From Candidatus Parcubacteria bacterium (GTDB lineage: Bacteria > Patescibacteriota > Patescibacteriia > Patescibacteriales > UBA12075), in NCBI GenBank assembly GCA_023142915.1, contig JAGLIO010000012.1, forward strand, positions 1 to 41,764: a stretch of DNA of 41,764 nucleotides, given 5' to 3'. The notes under the pieces are model-generated. The model did not search any database. It worked only from the letters and a program-made list of their open reading frames with translations, and had not been told where the DNA came from. Each line of letters opens with the position of its first letter. The first letter of the stretch is position 1. Positions 28,519 to 37,464 of this stretch are shown here, in pieces. The position numbers and the translations under genes are program-made.

Positions 28519-30302
28519 TTCCTCTTCACCCTAACCCTTTCAGCCTCACTAAGATATTTTTTTCTTAAACGAATATTTTTTGGAGTAATTTCCAAATATT
28601 CGTCATCGCTCATAATGCTCATTCCGCGTTCAAGCGTTAGCTCAATCGGCGGAGTTAAGCGGATAGCCTCATCCGCTCCGGAGGCGCGCATGTTGGTGAG
28701 CTGTTTTCCTTTGGTTGGGTTTACTGTTAAATCATTTCCTTTGGCAACATCGCCGATAACCATCCCTTCGTAAACTTCAATAGCCGCTGGAATATATAAA
28801 CTTCCTCTATCTTGCAAGTTATATAATGAAAAGCCAAGCGCTTTGCCGGCAGCCATGGAGATCATGGATCCGACTTCGTGTTTTTCAATTTCGCCGACAT
28901 ACGGCTTAAAACCAAGCACGCGCGTATAAATTATGCCTTCGCCGCGAGTGTCAACCACAAATTCATTTCTATAGCCCAAAAGTCCGCGAGTTGGAATTTC
29001 AAAAATAATTTTCGCGCTTGAGTGCTCAGGTTTCATTTCCAGCATATTACCGCGCCGTTTTGATAATTTTTCAATTACAACGCCAGTCATATCATTTGGC
29101 ACGATTATTGTTACTTCTTCAAAAGGCTCGTGTTTCACGCCGTCAATTTCCTTGATTATAACTTGCGGCTGTGAAATTTGCAGCTCATAGCCTTCGCGGC
29201 GCATATTTTCCAAAAGAATGGCAATATGCATTTCACCCCGTCCGTAAACCTTGTAATGATCAATGGAAGAAAAATCAATTTTTAAACCGACATTGACTTC
29301 CAGCTCTTTTTCAAGCCTTTCTTTAATCTGGCGGTTAGTAACGAATTTGCCTTCACGGCCGGCAAATGGCGAGTTGTTTATCAAAAAATTCAAAGAAATT
29401 GTCGGCTTGTCAATATTTATAGCAGGCAAAGGCTCTTGCTCGCTGTTTTCACAGATAGTTTCGCCGATATAAATATTGGGAAGACCGGATGTCATTATAA
29501 TATCTCCTGTTACCGCTGTTTTAACTTCTTTCCTTTGCAGTCCTTCAAAAGTAAAAAGTTTTGAAATTTTTCCTGTACGCGTATTTTCTTCGTTGTCTTT
29601 TATGATAACCTTGCTTCCGGCTTCTATTTTTCCTTCGTATATGCGGCTAATAGCCAATCGTCCAAGAAAGTTATCATAAGCCAAATTAAAGGGTTGAATG
29701 CGAAAAGGCTTATTTTTTGTTTCTTCATTTGAAGCAACAGGAACTTTTTTAAGAATTAAATCAAGCAGTGGCGATAAATCCTTGGAGTCGTCATTAAGAT
29801 TCTTTTTGGCAATGCCTTCTCTTGCGATTGCGTAAATAACTGAAAAATCCAGTTGTTCATCATTCGCGCCCAAGTCAAGAAATAATTCATAAACCATTTC
29901 TTGCACCTCGTCAGGTCTTGCCGCCGGTTTATCTATTTTATTAATAACAACAATCGGCTTTAAACCGAGATCAAGCGATTTTTTTAAAACAAATTTCGTT
30001 TGCGGCATCGGCCCTTCTTGCGCGTCCACTACCAAAAGCACAGAGTCAATTGATCTTAGAACTCGCTCAACTTCCGAGCCAAAATCGGCATGCCCGGGAG
30101 TGTCAACAATATTGATTTTAGTGTTTTTATAATTTACTGATGTATTTTTTGAATAAATTGTAATTCCGCGTTCTTGCTCAAGCGCGTCAGAATCCATACT
30201 GACTCCTTCCTTTGCCATGCCGGTTTGCCGCATCAAAGCATCAGTAAGAGTTGTCTTTCCATGATCAACATGCGCGATAATAGCGATATTTCGTATTTCC
30301 AT
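28512..30302 (-). CDS. typA: Ribosome-associated GTPase TypA/BipA
   Basis: [68 protein letters not shown] at 30302 preferred to tracked start. Confidence 0.95.
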   Translation of the reverse strand: MEIRNIAIIAHVDHGKTTLTDALMRQTGMAKEGVSMDSDALEQERGITIYSKNTSVNYKNTKINIVDTPGHADFGSEVERVLRSIDSVLLVVDAQEGPMPQTKFVLKKSLDLGLKPIVVINKIDKPAARPDEVQEMVYELFLDLGANDEQLDFSVIYAIAREGIAKKNLNDDSKDLSPLLDLILKKVPVASNEETKNKPFRIQPFNLAYDNFLGRLAISRIYEGKIEAGSKVIIKDNEENTRTGKISKLFTFEGLQRKEVKTAVTGDIIMTSGLPNIYIGETICENSEQEPLPAINIDKPTISLNFLINNSPFAGREGKFVTNRQIKERLEKELEVNVGLKIDFSSIDHYKVYGRGEMHIAILLENMRREGYELQISQPQVIIKEIDGVKHEPFEEVTIIVPNDMTGVVIEKLSKRRGNMLEMKPEHSSAKIIFEIPTRGLLGYRNEFVVDTRGEGIIYTRVLGFKPYVGEIEKHEVGSMISMAAGKALGFSLYNLQDRGSLYIPAAIEVYEGMVIGDVAKGNDLTVNPTKGKQLTNMRASGADEAIRLTPPIELTLERGMSIMSDDEYLEITPKNIRLRKKYLSEAERVRVKRKK

Positions 30303-30473
30303 AGATTTTTGATAAATAAAAAATACACCCTTTTCAGTCAAGAGTATATTTTTCTTGCTTTATTAAGTAAATTCACAATAGCATTTTGGGAAAAATTTGT
30401 CAAAAAAAATGATTATTTTTTTAATATCCAAAATTATGCTAAAATACAAGAAGATATAATTAATTAAATCTTT

Positions 30474-31631
30474 ATGAACATTTTTTTATTTTTAAGCCTA
30501 TGCTTTTTGTTTGTGTTTGTTTTTGGCAGGCTGATTGAAAAATTCAGGGTGCCTTGGGTTTTTTCAGCATTGATTTTAGGGGCGATTTTCGCGGTTTATA
30601 ATCCGTTTACGGCGATAACATCATCCGAGACTTTTAATTTTTTGGCGGAATTAGGCATGTATTTTTTACTGTTTATGATTGGCCTGGAAATTGATTTAAA
30701 AAAATTCAAAGAATCAAGCGCGTTTATTTTTAAATCCACTTTTTTTATTATTTTTTTGGAGGCGCTTTTTGGCGGCCTGTTGATTCATTTTGTTTTTGAT
30801 TATAGCTGGCTTGTTTCTCTGATTGTTTCCTTGTCTTTCGCGACAGTGGGGGAGGCGATATTGATTCCTATTTTAGATGAATTTAAAATAGTTAACACAA
30901 AACTCGGACAGAGCATAATAGGAATCGGGTTTTTTGATAATTTGATTGAATTGATAATTTTAATCGGAGTAATTTTTTTAACCGGAATGGCGGCAGCGTC
31001 TTCGCATTTTAGCATAGTGTTTGTTCTATTGTCTTTGCTATTGCTGTTTTTCTTAACTTATATAGCTTCAAAATTTAAAGAAAGCGCGCAAAATTTTAAT
31101 CATTTTTCAGTAGAAATTATTTTTTTATTTTCTTTATTTTTATTTTTTCTTTATCTTGGAATCGGCGAATACGCGCATGCAACGCCGATTGCCGCCTTGC
31201 TTGCAGGAATTGCTTTAAAAACATTTATGCCTGAAACGCGCTTATTGACAATTGAAAAAGAGATTAAAGCTCTTTGCTATGGATTTTTTACGCCGATATT
31301 TTTTCTTTGGGTGGGTTTATCAATTGATGTAAATATTTTGCTGGCCAGCCCATTGTTGATTCTTTTGGTTGTGGCTGTTTCCAAAACAGCGAAAATTTTA
31401 GGCAGTTATTTGTCCGCCAAAAAAGAGCTTGGGACAAAGCAGTCAATTTTGCTGGGGATAGGCCTTTCAGTAAGGTTTAGCACAAGCATAATAATAATTA
31501 AAATTTTATTTGATAATAATATAATTGACGCTAATTTATATTCCATAATTATCGCTTCCAGTATTGTATTTAAATTTATTGTGCCGGTTTTATTTTCCAA
31601 TTTAATTGTCAGGTGGGGAGTTGCGCGCTAG
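30474..31631 (+). CDS. Cation:proton antiporter (Kef/CPA2-type)
   Basis: Polytopic; LAELGMYFLLFMIGLEIDLKKFK, SFATVGEAILIPIL, TPIFFLWVGLSID. Confidence 0.85.
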   Translation: MNIFLFLSLCFLFVFVFGRLIEKFRVPWVFSALILGAIFAVYNPFTAITSSETFNFLAELGMYFLLFMIGLEIDLKKFKESSAFIFKSTFFIIFLEALFGGLLIHFVFDYSWLVSLIVSLSFATVGEAILIPILDEFKIVNTKLGQSIIGIGFFDNLIELIILIGVIFLTGMAAASSHFSIVFVLLSLLLLFFLTYIASKFKESAQNFNHFSVEIIFLFSLFLFFLYLGIGEYAHATPIAALLAGIALKTFMPETRLLTIEKEIKALCYGFFTPIFFLWVGLSIDVNILLASPLLILLVVAVSKTAKILGSYLSAKKELGTKQSILLGIGLSVRFSTSIIIIKILFDNNIIDANLYSIIIASSIVFKFIVPVLFSNLIVRWGVAR

Positions 31632-31707
31632 TATAAATGAAAGAAAAATATTTTTGTTGCGTAATATATGTATAGGGCTTTAATAATTTTTTAATAAATA
31701 AATTTTT

Positions 31708-32307
31708 ATGAAAAAAGTGTTATATTTAATAATGTTTTTTGTTGTAATTTTTGGTTTAAGCGCTTGTGATAAAAATCAGGCAAGCCAAAACACAGATGTT
31801 AATTTTGAAAATCGCGAATTTCGCAGGCCTGATTTCGGTCAGCCGGAAAGAAACGCGGATATTTCCGGGTTAATAAAATCAATTACAGGAAATGAGGTTG
31901 CTATTTTAAAAATTGATCGTCCGCAAAGAGGAGAAGGTATGGGCGGTGATATGCAGGGCGAAGAGGACTCAGATGAAAAAGATACTGAAAAAACACCTAT
32001 GCCGAGTTTTAACGGATCATCTGGCAGGATGCCTGGAATGGGGCATGGTATGAGTGGCGCAAGAAATACTGACACGGACGCGCAGGCCGCAATGATTGAA
32101 AGAATGAAGGAAATGAGCACTGGAGAAGAAAAGGTTTTAATTCCTGTTGGCATTAAAATGCTAAAACCCGATACAGAAAATATTGAAAAAAGAGAGATGA
32201 TAGAGGCAACTTTAAGCGATATTGTAAAAGATAAAATGATAGATATTTGGCTGGATCAAAATTCAGGTGATAGAAATATTGCTTCGTTTGTTTTAATAAA
32301 AAGATAA
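31708..32307 (+). CDS. Lipoprotein with Met/Gly/His-rich segment
   Basis: Lipobox MKKVLYLIMFFVVIFGLSAC; RMPGMGHGMSGA. Confidence 0.65.
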   Translation: MKKVLYLIMFFVVIFGLSACDKNQASQNTDVNFENREFRRPDFGQPERNADISGLIKSITGNEVAILKIDRPQRGEGMGGDMQGEEDSDEKDTEKTPMPSFNGSSGRMPGMGHGMSGARNTDTDAQAAMIERMKEMSTGEEKVLIPVGIKMLKPDTENIEKREMIEATLSDIVKDKMIDIWLDQNSGDRNIASFVLIKR

Positions 32308-32335
32308 GCGATTTATAACATTAACTTTAAATTTT

Positions 32336-34210
32336 ATGAGTGAATCAATTTTAGAAGCAAGTCAAAAAGCTAAGAAAAACGGTTTTTTTGGGTTTTTTAA
32401 AAGAAAAAGCACGTTTATTTTTTTGGGTTTAATTTTAATTATAGCCGGTGGCAGCTGGTTTTATTTTAATGATAAGGAAGAAAAAGAAACAAAGGTTTCA
32501 GCGCCAAAAGAGTTAACGGTTAAAAAAGGAAATTTGCAAATTGCCATTGAATCTGATGGAAAAGTTGTTGCCGAAGACGGAGTTAAGCTTTCTTTTTCGG
32601 TTAATAGCGATACATTGGAAGTAAAAGAATTATTTGTTAAAGAAGGCGACTCTATAAAAAAAGGCGATAAAATCGCTTCTGTTAAAACATATGATCTGGA
32701 ATATGATTTAAACAGGGCTTATGCCGGCTATCAATCCGCTTTGGCAAGCTATAATGAAAAGATTGCCGGCGCTACCGACGATGAAATCGCTAGAGCTAAA
32801 GCGTCTATTGAACAAGCGGAAATAAGTTTGGAACAATCAAAAATCAGCCTGGAAAAAACAAAAACAGCTGCGCGGGAAAAAATCGCTAACGCGGAAAAAG
32901 CAATTGAGACGGCAAAAGAGGAATTGGATAAAAATAAAAGCATAGAAGATAGCGAGGATGTGCTGGACGCTTATAAAGACATAGTTGATACTGTTAAATC
33001 GGTTAGCATTACTTTGGAAAGCATATTGCCTGATTCAGATGAAATAATAGGGGTGGATAATACCAGTATTAACGATGTTTTTGAAAATAATTTAGGTGTC
33101 AAAGATTCATCTACATATGCTTTTGCAAAAAATACTTATAGTATTGCCAGAAACAACAAAGAAGAGCTTGATGATTTGGCGGTATTTCTTAGTGTGGAAG
33201 ATAGTTATTTTGAAATAGATAGTGTAGTAGAAAAGACTGTCAATGTGTTATCTGATACGGAAAATCATTTATTCGCTATGCAAAAAATGCTTTCCGCCAG
33301 TATTGTTTCTACGAGTTTATCGCAAACTCAGTTGGATAGTTTTAAAGCAACAATAAATTCTAATCGTTCTTCAATTAATACGAAAATTTTTGCGCTTGAT
33401 GCTGATTTAGAAAACTTGAAAGACGCGAAAGACGGATTGGATGATTATTTGTCAGATTATAACGATGCGTTTGAGGATTTGGAAATTGCCAAAGAAGAGG
33501 TTAAACAAGATATTGCGAACTCTGAAGCGTCGTTGGTGTCAAGGGAATTATCGTTAAGAAATGAAGAACAAAACTATAATGAATTATTGGCGCCCTTAAC
33601 GGAATCTGAATTGGCTTCAGCCAGATCTTCATTGACTACCGCGGCAATAAATGTTGATAAAGCAAAAAATGATTTAAGCAGGGCTATATTGGAATCGCCG
33701 ATTGACGGAGAAGTTGCTTTGCTAAATTACAAAGCAGGCGACATTATTTTAAATGATGATACAGGTCCTGTTGTTGAGATAATTAATAATGACACTTTAT
33801 TTATAGAAGTTAATATAGAAGAGGCGGATATTAGCAAGTTAAAAGTTGGACAAAAGGCTTACGCGACTTTTGACGCTTTGAATGAATTACGATTGGAAGG
33901 AGAAATAAGCTTTATTTCCTTAACATCAAAAACAAATAATAACGGAATTGTTACTTACTTGGTGAGGGTTATTTTTGAAAATCCGGAAACAGCGCAAGTC
34001 AGGGAGGGAATGACTGCTTTTGTTGATTTTGTAATTGCCGGAGTCAGTGATGTTCTGCAAATTCCGGTTGACGCCGTGCGCAATGTTAATGACAAGCCAT
34101 CAGCCCAGCTTAAATCAGGCGAGTGGATTCCTGTAGTTACCGGTTTTACAGACGGCAAACATGTTGAAGTAATAAGCGGGCTTAATGCTGGGGATATTGT
34201 TTTATATTAA
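32336..34210 (+). CDS. HlyD/MacA-type adaptor protein of an ABC exporter
   Basis: TM FIFLGLILIIAGGSWFYF; VKELFVKEGDSIKKGDKIASVKTYDLEYDLNRAYAGY; ILESPIDGEVALLNYKAGD; followed by ATPase and permease. Confidence 0.85.
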   Translation: MSESILEASQKAKKNGFFGFFKRKSTFIFLGLILIIAGGSWFYFNDKEEKETKVSAPKELTVKKGNLQIAIESDGKVVAEDGVKLSFSVNSDTLEVKELFVKEGDSIKKGDKIASVKTYDLEYDLNRAYAGYQSALASYNEKIAGATDDEIARAKASIEQAEISLEQSKISLEKTKTAAREKIANAEKAIETAKEELDKNKSIEDSEDVLDAYKDIVDTVKSVSITLESILPDSDEIIGVDNTSINDVFENNLGVKDSSTYAFAKNTYSIARNNKEELDDLAVFLSVEDSYFEIDSVVEKTVNVLSDTENHLFAMQKMLSASIVSTSLSQTQLDSFKATINSNRSSINTKIFALDADLENLKDAKDGLDDYLSDYNDAFEDLEIAKEEVKQDIANSEASLVSRELSLRNEEQNYNELLAPLTESELASARSSLTTAAINVDKAKNDLSRAILESPIDGEVALLNYKAGDIILNDDTGPVVEIINNDTLFIEVNIEEADISKLKVGQKAYATFDALNELRLEGEISFISLTSKTNNNGIVTYLVRVIFENPETAQVREGMTAFVDFVIAGVSDVLQIPVDAVRNVNDKPSAQLKSGEWIPVVTGFTDGKHVEVISGLNAGDIVLY

Positions 34211-34226
34211 AGAATTAGAAAAAATA

Positions 34227-34937
34227 ATGAAAAAAGAATTGGAAATAAAATTAGAAGGCGTAAAAAAGTCGTATTATTTGACTAATGGCGATGAAATTCC
34301 CGTGCTTAAGGGAGTTGATTTGGAAATTGCCAAAGGCGAGCTTGTGGCAATAATGGGGGAATCTGGCGGAGGCAAGACAACGCTTTTAAATATTATCGGC
34401 TGCTTGCATCCCTTAAGCGCGGGAAAATATTTTTTAGGCAAAGAAAATATCGGAGAGGTTAGAGATGATTTTACTTTGGCTTTTATACGCAATAAAAAAA
34501 TGGGGTTTATTTTCCAGCAGTTTAATCTTTTTACTCGTTTAACTGCTTTAAAAAATGTTGCCCTGCCCTCATTGTATGCCGGTGAAGAAAGAAAAACACG
34601 GGAAGAGCGCGCGAAAAAATTATTAGACAGTATGGGGATTGGCGACAGAGCCGAGCATAAGCCGACTGAATTATCAGGCGGACAACAGCAAAGAGTGGCA
34701 ATCGCAAGAGCGCTTATTAATGATCCTGAAATTATTTTAGCAGACGAACCGACCGGCGCTTTGGATTCAAAATCAGGAATTGAAGTTATGAAGATATTCA
34801 CGAGTTTTAAAAAAAGAGATAAAACAGTAATCATGGTAACCCATACCGCCGAGGTTGCCAAATACGCTGATAGAATTATTTACTTGCGAGACGGCAAAGT
34901 GGTTGATAATGATTATAAATTAAAAAGCAGCTATTAG
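34227..34937 (+). CDS. ABC transporter ATP-binding protein (MacB/LolD-type)
   Basis: GESGGGKTTLLNIIGCL, LSGGQQQRVAIARAL, ILADEPTGALD; ATG at 34227 preferred. Confidence 0.93.
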   Translation: MKKELEIKLEGVKKSYYLTNGDEIPVLKGVDLEIAKGELVAIMGESGGGKTTLLNIIGCLHPLSAGKYFLGKENIGEVRDDFTLAFIRNKKMGFIFQQFNLFTRLTALKNVALPSLYAGEERKTREERAKKLLDSMGIGDRAEHKPTELSGGQQQRVAIARALINDPEIILADEPTGALDSKSGIEVMKIFTSFKKRDKTVIMVTHTAEVAKYADRIIYLRDGKVVDNDYKLKSSY

Positions 34938-34939
34938 AT

Positions 34940-36142
34940 ATGAAATTTGAAATATTCAAAATGGCATTTGAATCGCTTTTGGCAAATAAAACCAGAAGTT
35001 TTTTATCAATGCTTGGAATTATTATCGGCGTATCAACAGTAATCGCGGTTTTTGCGATCGGTCAAGGCGCAAGAGAGGCGGTTGACGAACAGTTTGCCGG
35101 TTTGAGCGCTAAATCAATAATGGTTATGAGAAGTATGGGGCGGGGAGCGACAGCCAGCTCAAAGCTTGCGCTTGAGGATGTTAAAGTGATACGGGAAAAA
35201 GCAAAGCATATCGCGCTCGCTACAGGAGTTATTCAGGGAAATTCCGTTGTAAGCTATGAGACAGGTGAAGATTCTTTTGCAATAGTCGGAACAGACTTGG
35301 ATTTTTTTGAAATTTCCAAGCAGGAAATTGTTGGCGGTCGTATGTTTACTGAGGAAGAAATAAACTCAAAAGGCAGGCTTGTTATTATCGGCAGCGGTGT
35401 TGTGGACAGTCTTTACGAAAATAAAGATAATATTGTTGGAAGCATGGTAACAATTAACGGTAAAAAATTGGAAGTAATCGGTTATTTCGCGGAAACTGGC
35501 GGTAGTTTAGGTAAAACAAGCAAAGATGAAGCGGTTTATATTCCATATCAGACCGCCGAATCCAGCATTTTAGGATCAAAAGGCGGATGGGTAATGCTTA
35601 CCTTGGAAGCTGACGAGGTTGACAATGTGGCGATTGCCACGGAAGAAATTACGCAAATTCTGCGAGCAGAGCATAAATTAAAAGACTCGCAAGAAGACGA
35701 TTTTCGCATAATGGACGCGGGATCAATGGTTGGCGCCGCGCAAGATTCAGCCTCGCTCATGAGCGCGGTTTTGACTTTGGTCGCCGCCATTACCTTGCTT
35801 GTTTCCGGAATCGGCATTATGAATGTAATGTTCGTAACTGTAGCGGAGCGCACAAAAGAAATCGGAATCGCCAAAGCTATCGGCGGAAAACAAGGCGATA
35901 TTTTAACGCAATTTTTGCTTGAATCAATTATTCTTTCAATGATCGGCGGCCTTATCGGCGTTGCCATCGGGCAAACAGCTATCCCGATAATATCAAATCT
36001 AAATTTAATGGCTATGTCATCATCCGCCACCGGCCCAATTTTAGGTTTTTCATTTTCGGCTCTTGTAGGCATAACATTTGGGTTTTACCCGGCGCTAAAG
36101 GCCAGCAGATTGGATCCGGTTGATGCTTTGAGGAGTGAGTAG
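34940..36142 (+). CDS. ABC transporter permease (MacB/FtsX family)
   Basis: KTRSFLSMLGIIIGVSTVIAVFAIGQGA, ERTKEIGIAKAIGGKQGDI, GFYPALKASRLDPVDALR. Confidence 0.93.
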   Translation: MKFEIFKMAFESLLANKTRSFLSMLGIIIGVSTVIAVFAIGQGAREAVDEQFAGLSAKSIMVMRSMGRGATASSKLALEDVKVIREKAKHIALATGVIQGNSVVSYETGEDSFAIVGTDLDFFEISKQEIVGGRMFTEEEINSKGRLVIIGSGVVDSLYENKDNIVGSMVTINGKKLEVIGYFAETGGSLGKTSKDEAVYIPYQTAESSILGSKGGWVMLTLEADEVDNVAIATEEITQILRAEHKLKDSQEDDFRIMDAGSMVGAAQDSASLMSAVLTLVAAITLLVSGIGIMNVMFVTVAERTKEIGIAKAIGGKQGDILTQFLLESIILSMIGGLIGVAIGQTAIPIISNLNLMAMSSSATGPILGFSFSALVGITFGFYPALKASRLDPVDALRSE

Positions 36143-36156
36143 TTTTTTTTATTTTT

Positions 36157-36230
36157 AAGATGTCCGGTTTTGCAGATGTGAGGCCGGATTTTTTGATTGC
36201 TTTTTTTTGTGAAAAATGATAAATTAATAA
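36157..36230 (+). repeat. Intergenic hairpin element, copy A
   Basis: AAGATGTCCGGTTTTGCAGATGTGAGGCCGGATTTTTTGATTGC..AAATGATAAATTAATAA; near-identical in length and sequence to 37339-37412. Confidence 0.8.
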
Positions 36231-36304
36231 AGAAATAGAACATCCATTTTTTGGTAAAATGCATTATATTAAATTAGACGAAAAATAATCTTAAATAATT
36301 AGAT

Positions 36305-37084
36305 ATGCTTATATATTTTGACGAATCTTATGACAATGAACATCGGTATTTAATACTTGGCGCCTTATTTAATCCTCATCCAAAATTTTTACACAGAGAG
36401 TTGTTAAAAATGAAAAGAGAATATAATTTTTTAGATAACTACGGAAAGGCCTTGGAAATAAAGTATAGTAATTGCACTACAAAAAAACGGGAAGAAATGA
36501 ACTGCAAGGCTATTAATATTTTTATGAGAAGCACCAGCTATTTTAGGGCAATAGTTATTGATCAAACGATTATGAATTTGGATTATTTCGGTCGAAAAAG
36601 CGATGACAATAAAATAAAAATGGCGCGTGCCTATAAAAAATTTGCCGAATTGTTGCTTGCGCACAATACTGAAAATATTTATAATGGAGTTTTGTTGACT
36701 GATGAACTAACCAGATGCAACGGCGATCGATTCATTGAAATAATGAAGCAGGATTTTTGCATTATTAGCGGACAGCACTGCAATGACAAGAATAAGCCAA
36801 CTTTAAAAGGAATTACCGACATTAAATCACATATAGAAGATTATCATGTGAATCAAATAAACGATATTTTAATAGGTTCAATTTTAAATAATCTGAAACC
36901 GACAAAAAAACAATATAAAAATAATACCAGAAATCATTTAATAAAATGTTTAGGGGTAAAAAATTTATTGCCTGAATCATGGAATAGATATTCAAAGTCT
37001 TTTGTTGAAGAACATTATCCAAAATATAACATATGGTATTGGAAGCCAGGAAATGGAGAGCCAAATCAAAAAGTCCCTGTTTAA
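36305..37084 (+). CDS. DUF3800 domain protein
   Basis: LIYFDESYD N-terminal motif, late DYHVNQINDILIGSI motif. Confidence 0.7.
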   Translation: MLIYFDESYDNEHRYLILGALFNPHPKFLHRELLKMKREYNFLDNYGKALEIKYSNCTTKKREEMNCKAINIFMRSTSYFRAIVIDQTIMNLDYFGRKSDDNKIKMARAYKKFAELLLAHNTENIYNGVLLTDELTRCNGDRFIEIMKQDFCIISGQHCNDKNKPTLKGITDIKSHIEDYHVNQINDILIGSILNNLKPTKKQYKNNTRNHLIKCLGVKNLLPESWNRYSKSFVEEHYPKYNIWYWKPGNGEPNQKVPV

Positions 37085-37100
37085 AAAACAGAGGCTTTTT
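37068..37100. terminator. Bidirectional hairpin terminator between DUF3800 and putative sRNA2
   Basis: AAAAAGTCCCTGTTT-AAA-AAACAGAGGCTTTTT (one mismatch, one G-U). Confidence 0.65.
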
Positions 37101-37177
37101 GGTCGGTCTAAGTACTGGCAAAGGTATTAGCGATAGTTAAACAAATTTTTAACATCTCCCCCTACTACTCTGACCTA
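37068..37177 (-). ncRNA. Putative small RNA, possibly encoding a 15-aa peptide
   Basis: Minus strand: TTGAAA (37206-37211), 17-bp spacer, extended -10 TGC TATATT (37183-37188); closing stem GGTCAGAGTA/TACTTAGACC; terminator; embedded ORF 37155-37108 MLKICLTIANTFAST*. Confidence 0.45.
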
Positions 37178-37338
37178 TTTATAATATAGCATATAATTAT
37201 TAAAATTTCAATAAAGAATATAGATAAATGATATTACCTAATATTAAATAAAATATAGCATTGCACAAAAATTTTCCAAAAGATAAATAAGCATTTAAAA
37301 CAAAAAATCTTCACTTTTGAAGTTAGTGATTTTATTTT

Positions 37339-37412
37339 AAAATGTCCAGTTTTGCAGATGTGAGACTGGTATTTTTGATTGCTTTTTTTAGTAAAAAATG
37401 ATAAATTAATAA
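37339..37412 (+). repeat. Intergenic hairpin element, copy B
   Basis: AAAATGTCCAGTTTTGCAGATGTGAGACTGGTATTTTTGATTGC..AAATGATAAATTAATAA. Confidence 0.8.
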
Positions 37413-37464
37413 TGTTAATAATTAAAAATTATCAGTTATAAATCTAACCCACGCAAAAATATTT

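Noticed and set aside
28438-28773. 111-aa plus ORF
   Set aside because: Antisense to typA and crosses the terminator hairpin
34274-34861. 195-aa minus ORF
   Set aside because: Antisense shadow of the ABC ATPase gene
35548-36072. 174-aa minus ORF
   Set aside because: Antisense shadow of the MacB-like permease gene
36822-37121. 99-aa minus ORF
   Set aside because: Antisense to DUF3800 and crosses the bidirectional terminator
36157-37412. Flanking 74-nt repeats as IS/transposon ends
   Set aside because: Direct not inverted, no transposase between them, no visible target-site duplication; RNA element is the simpler reading
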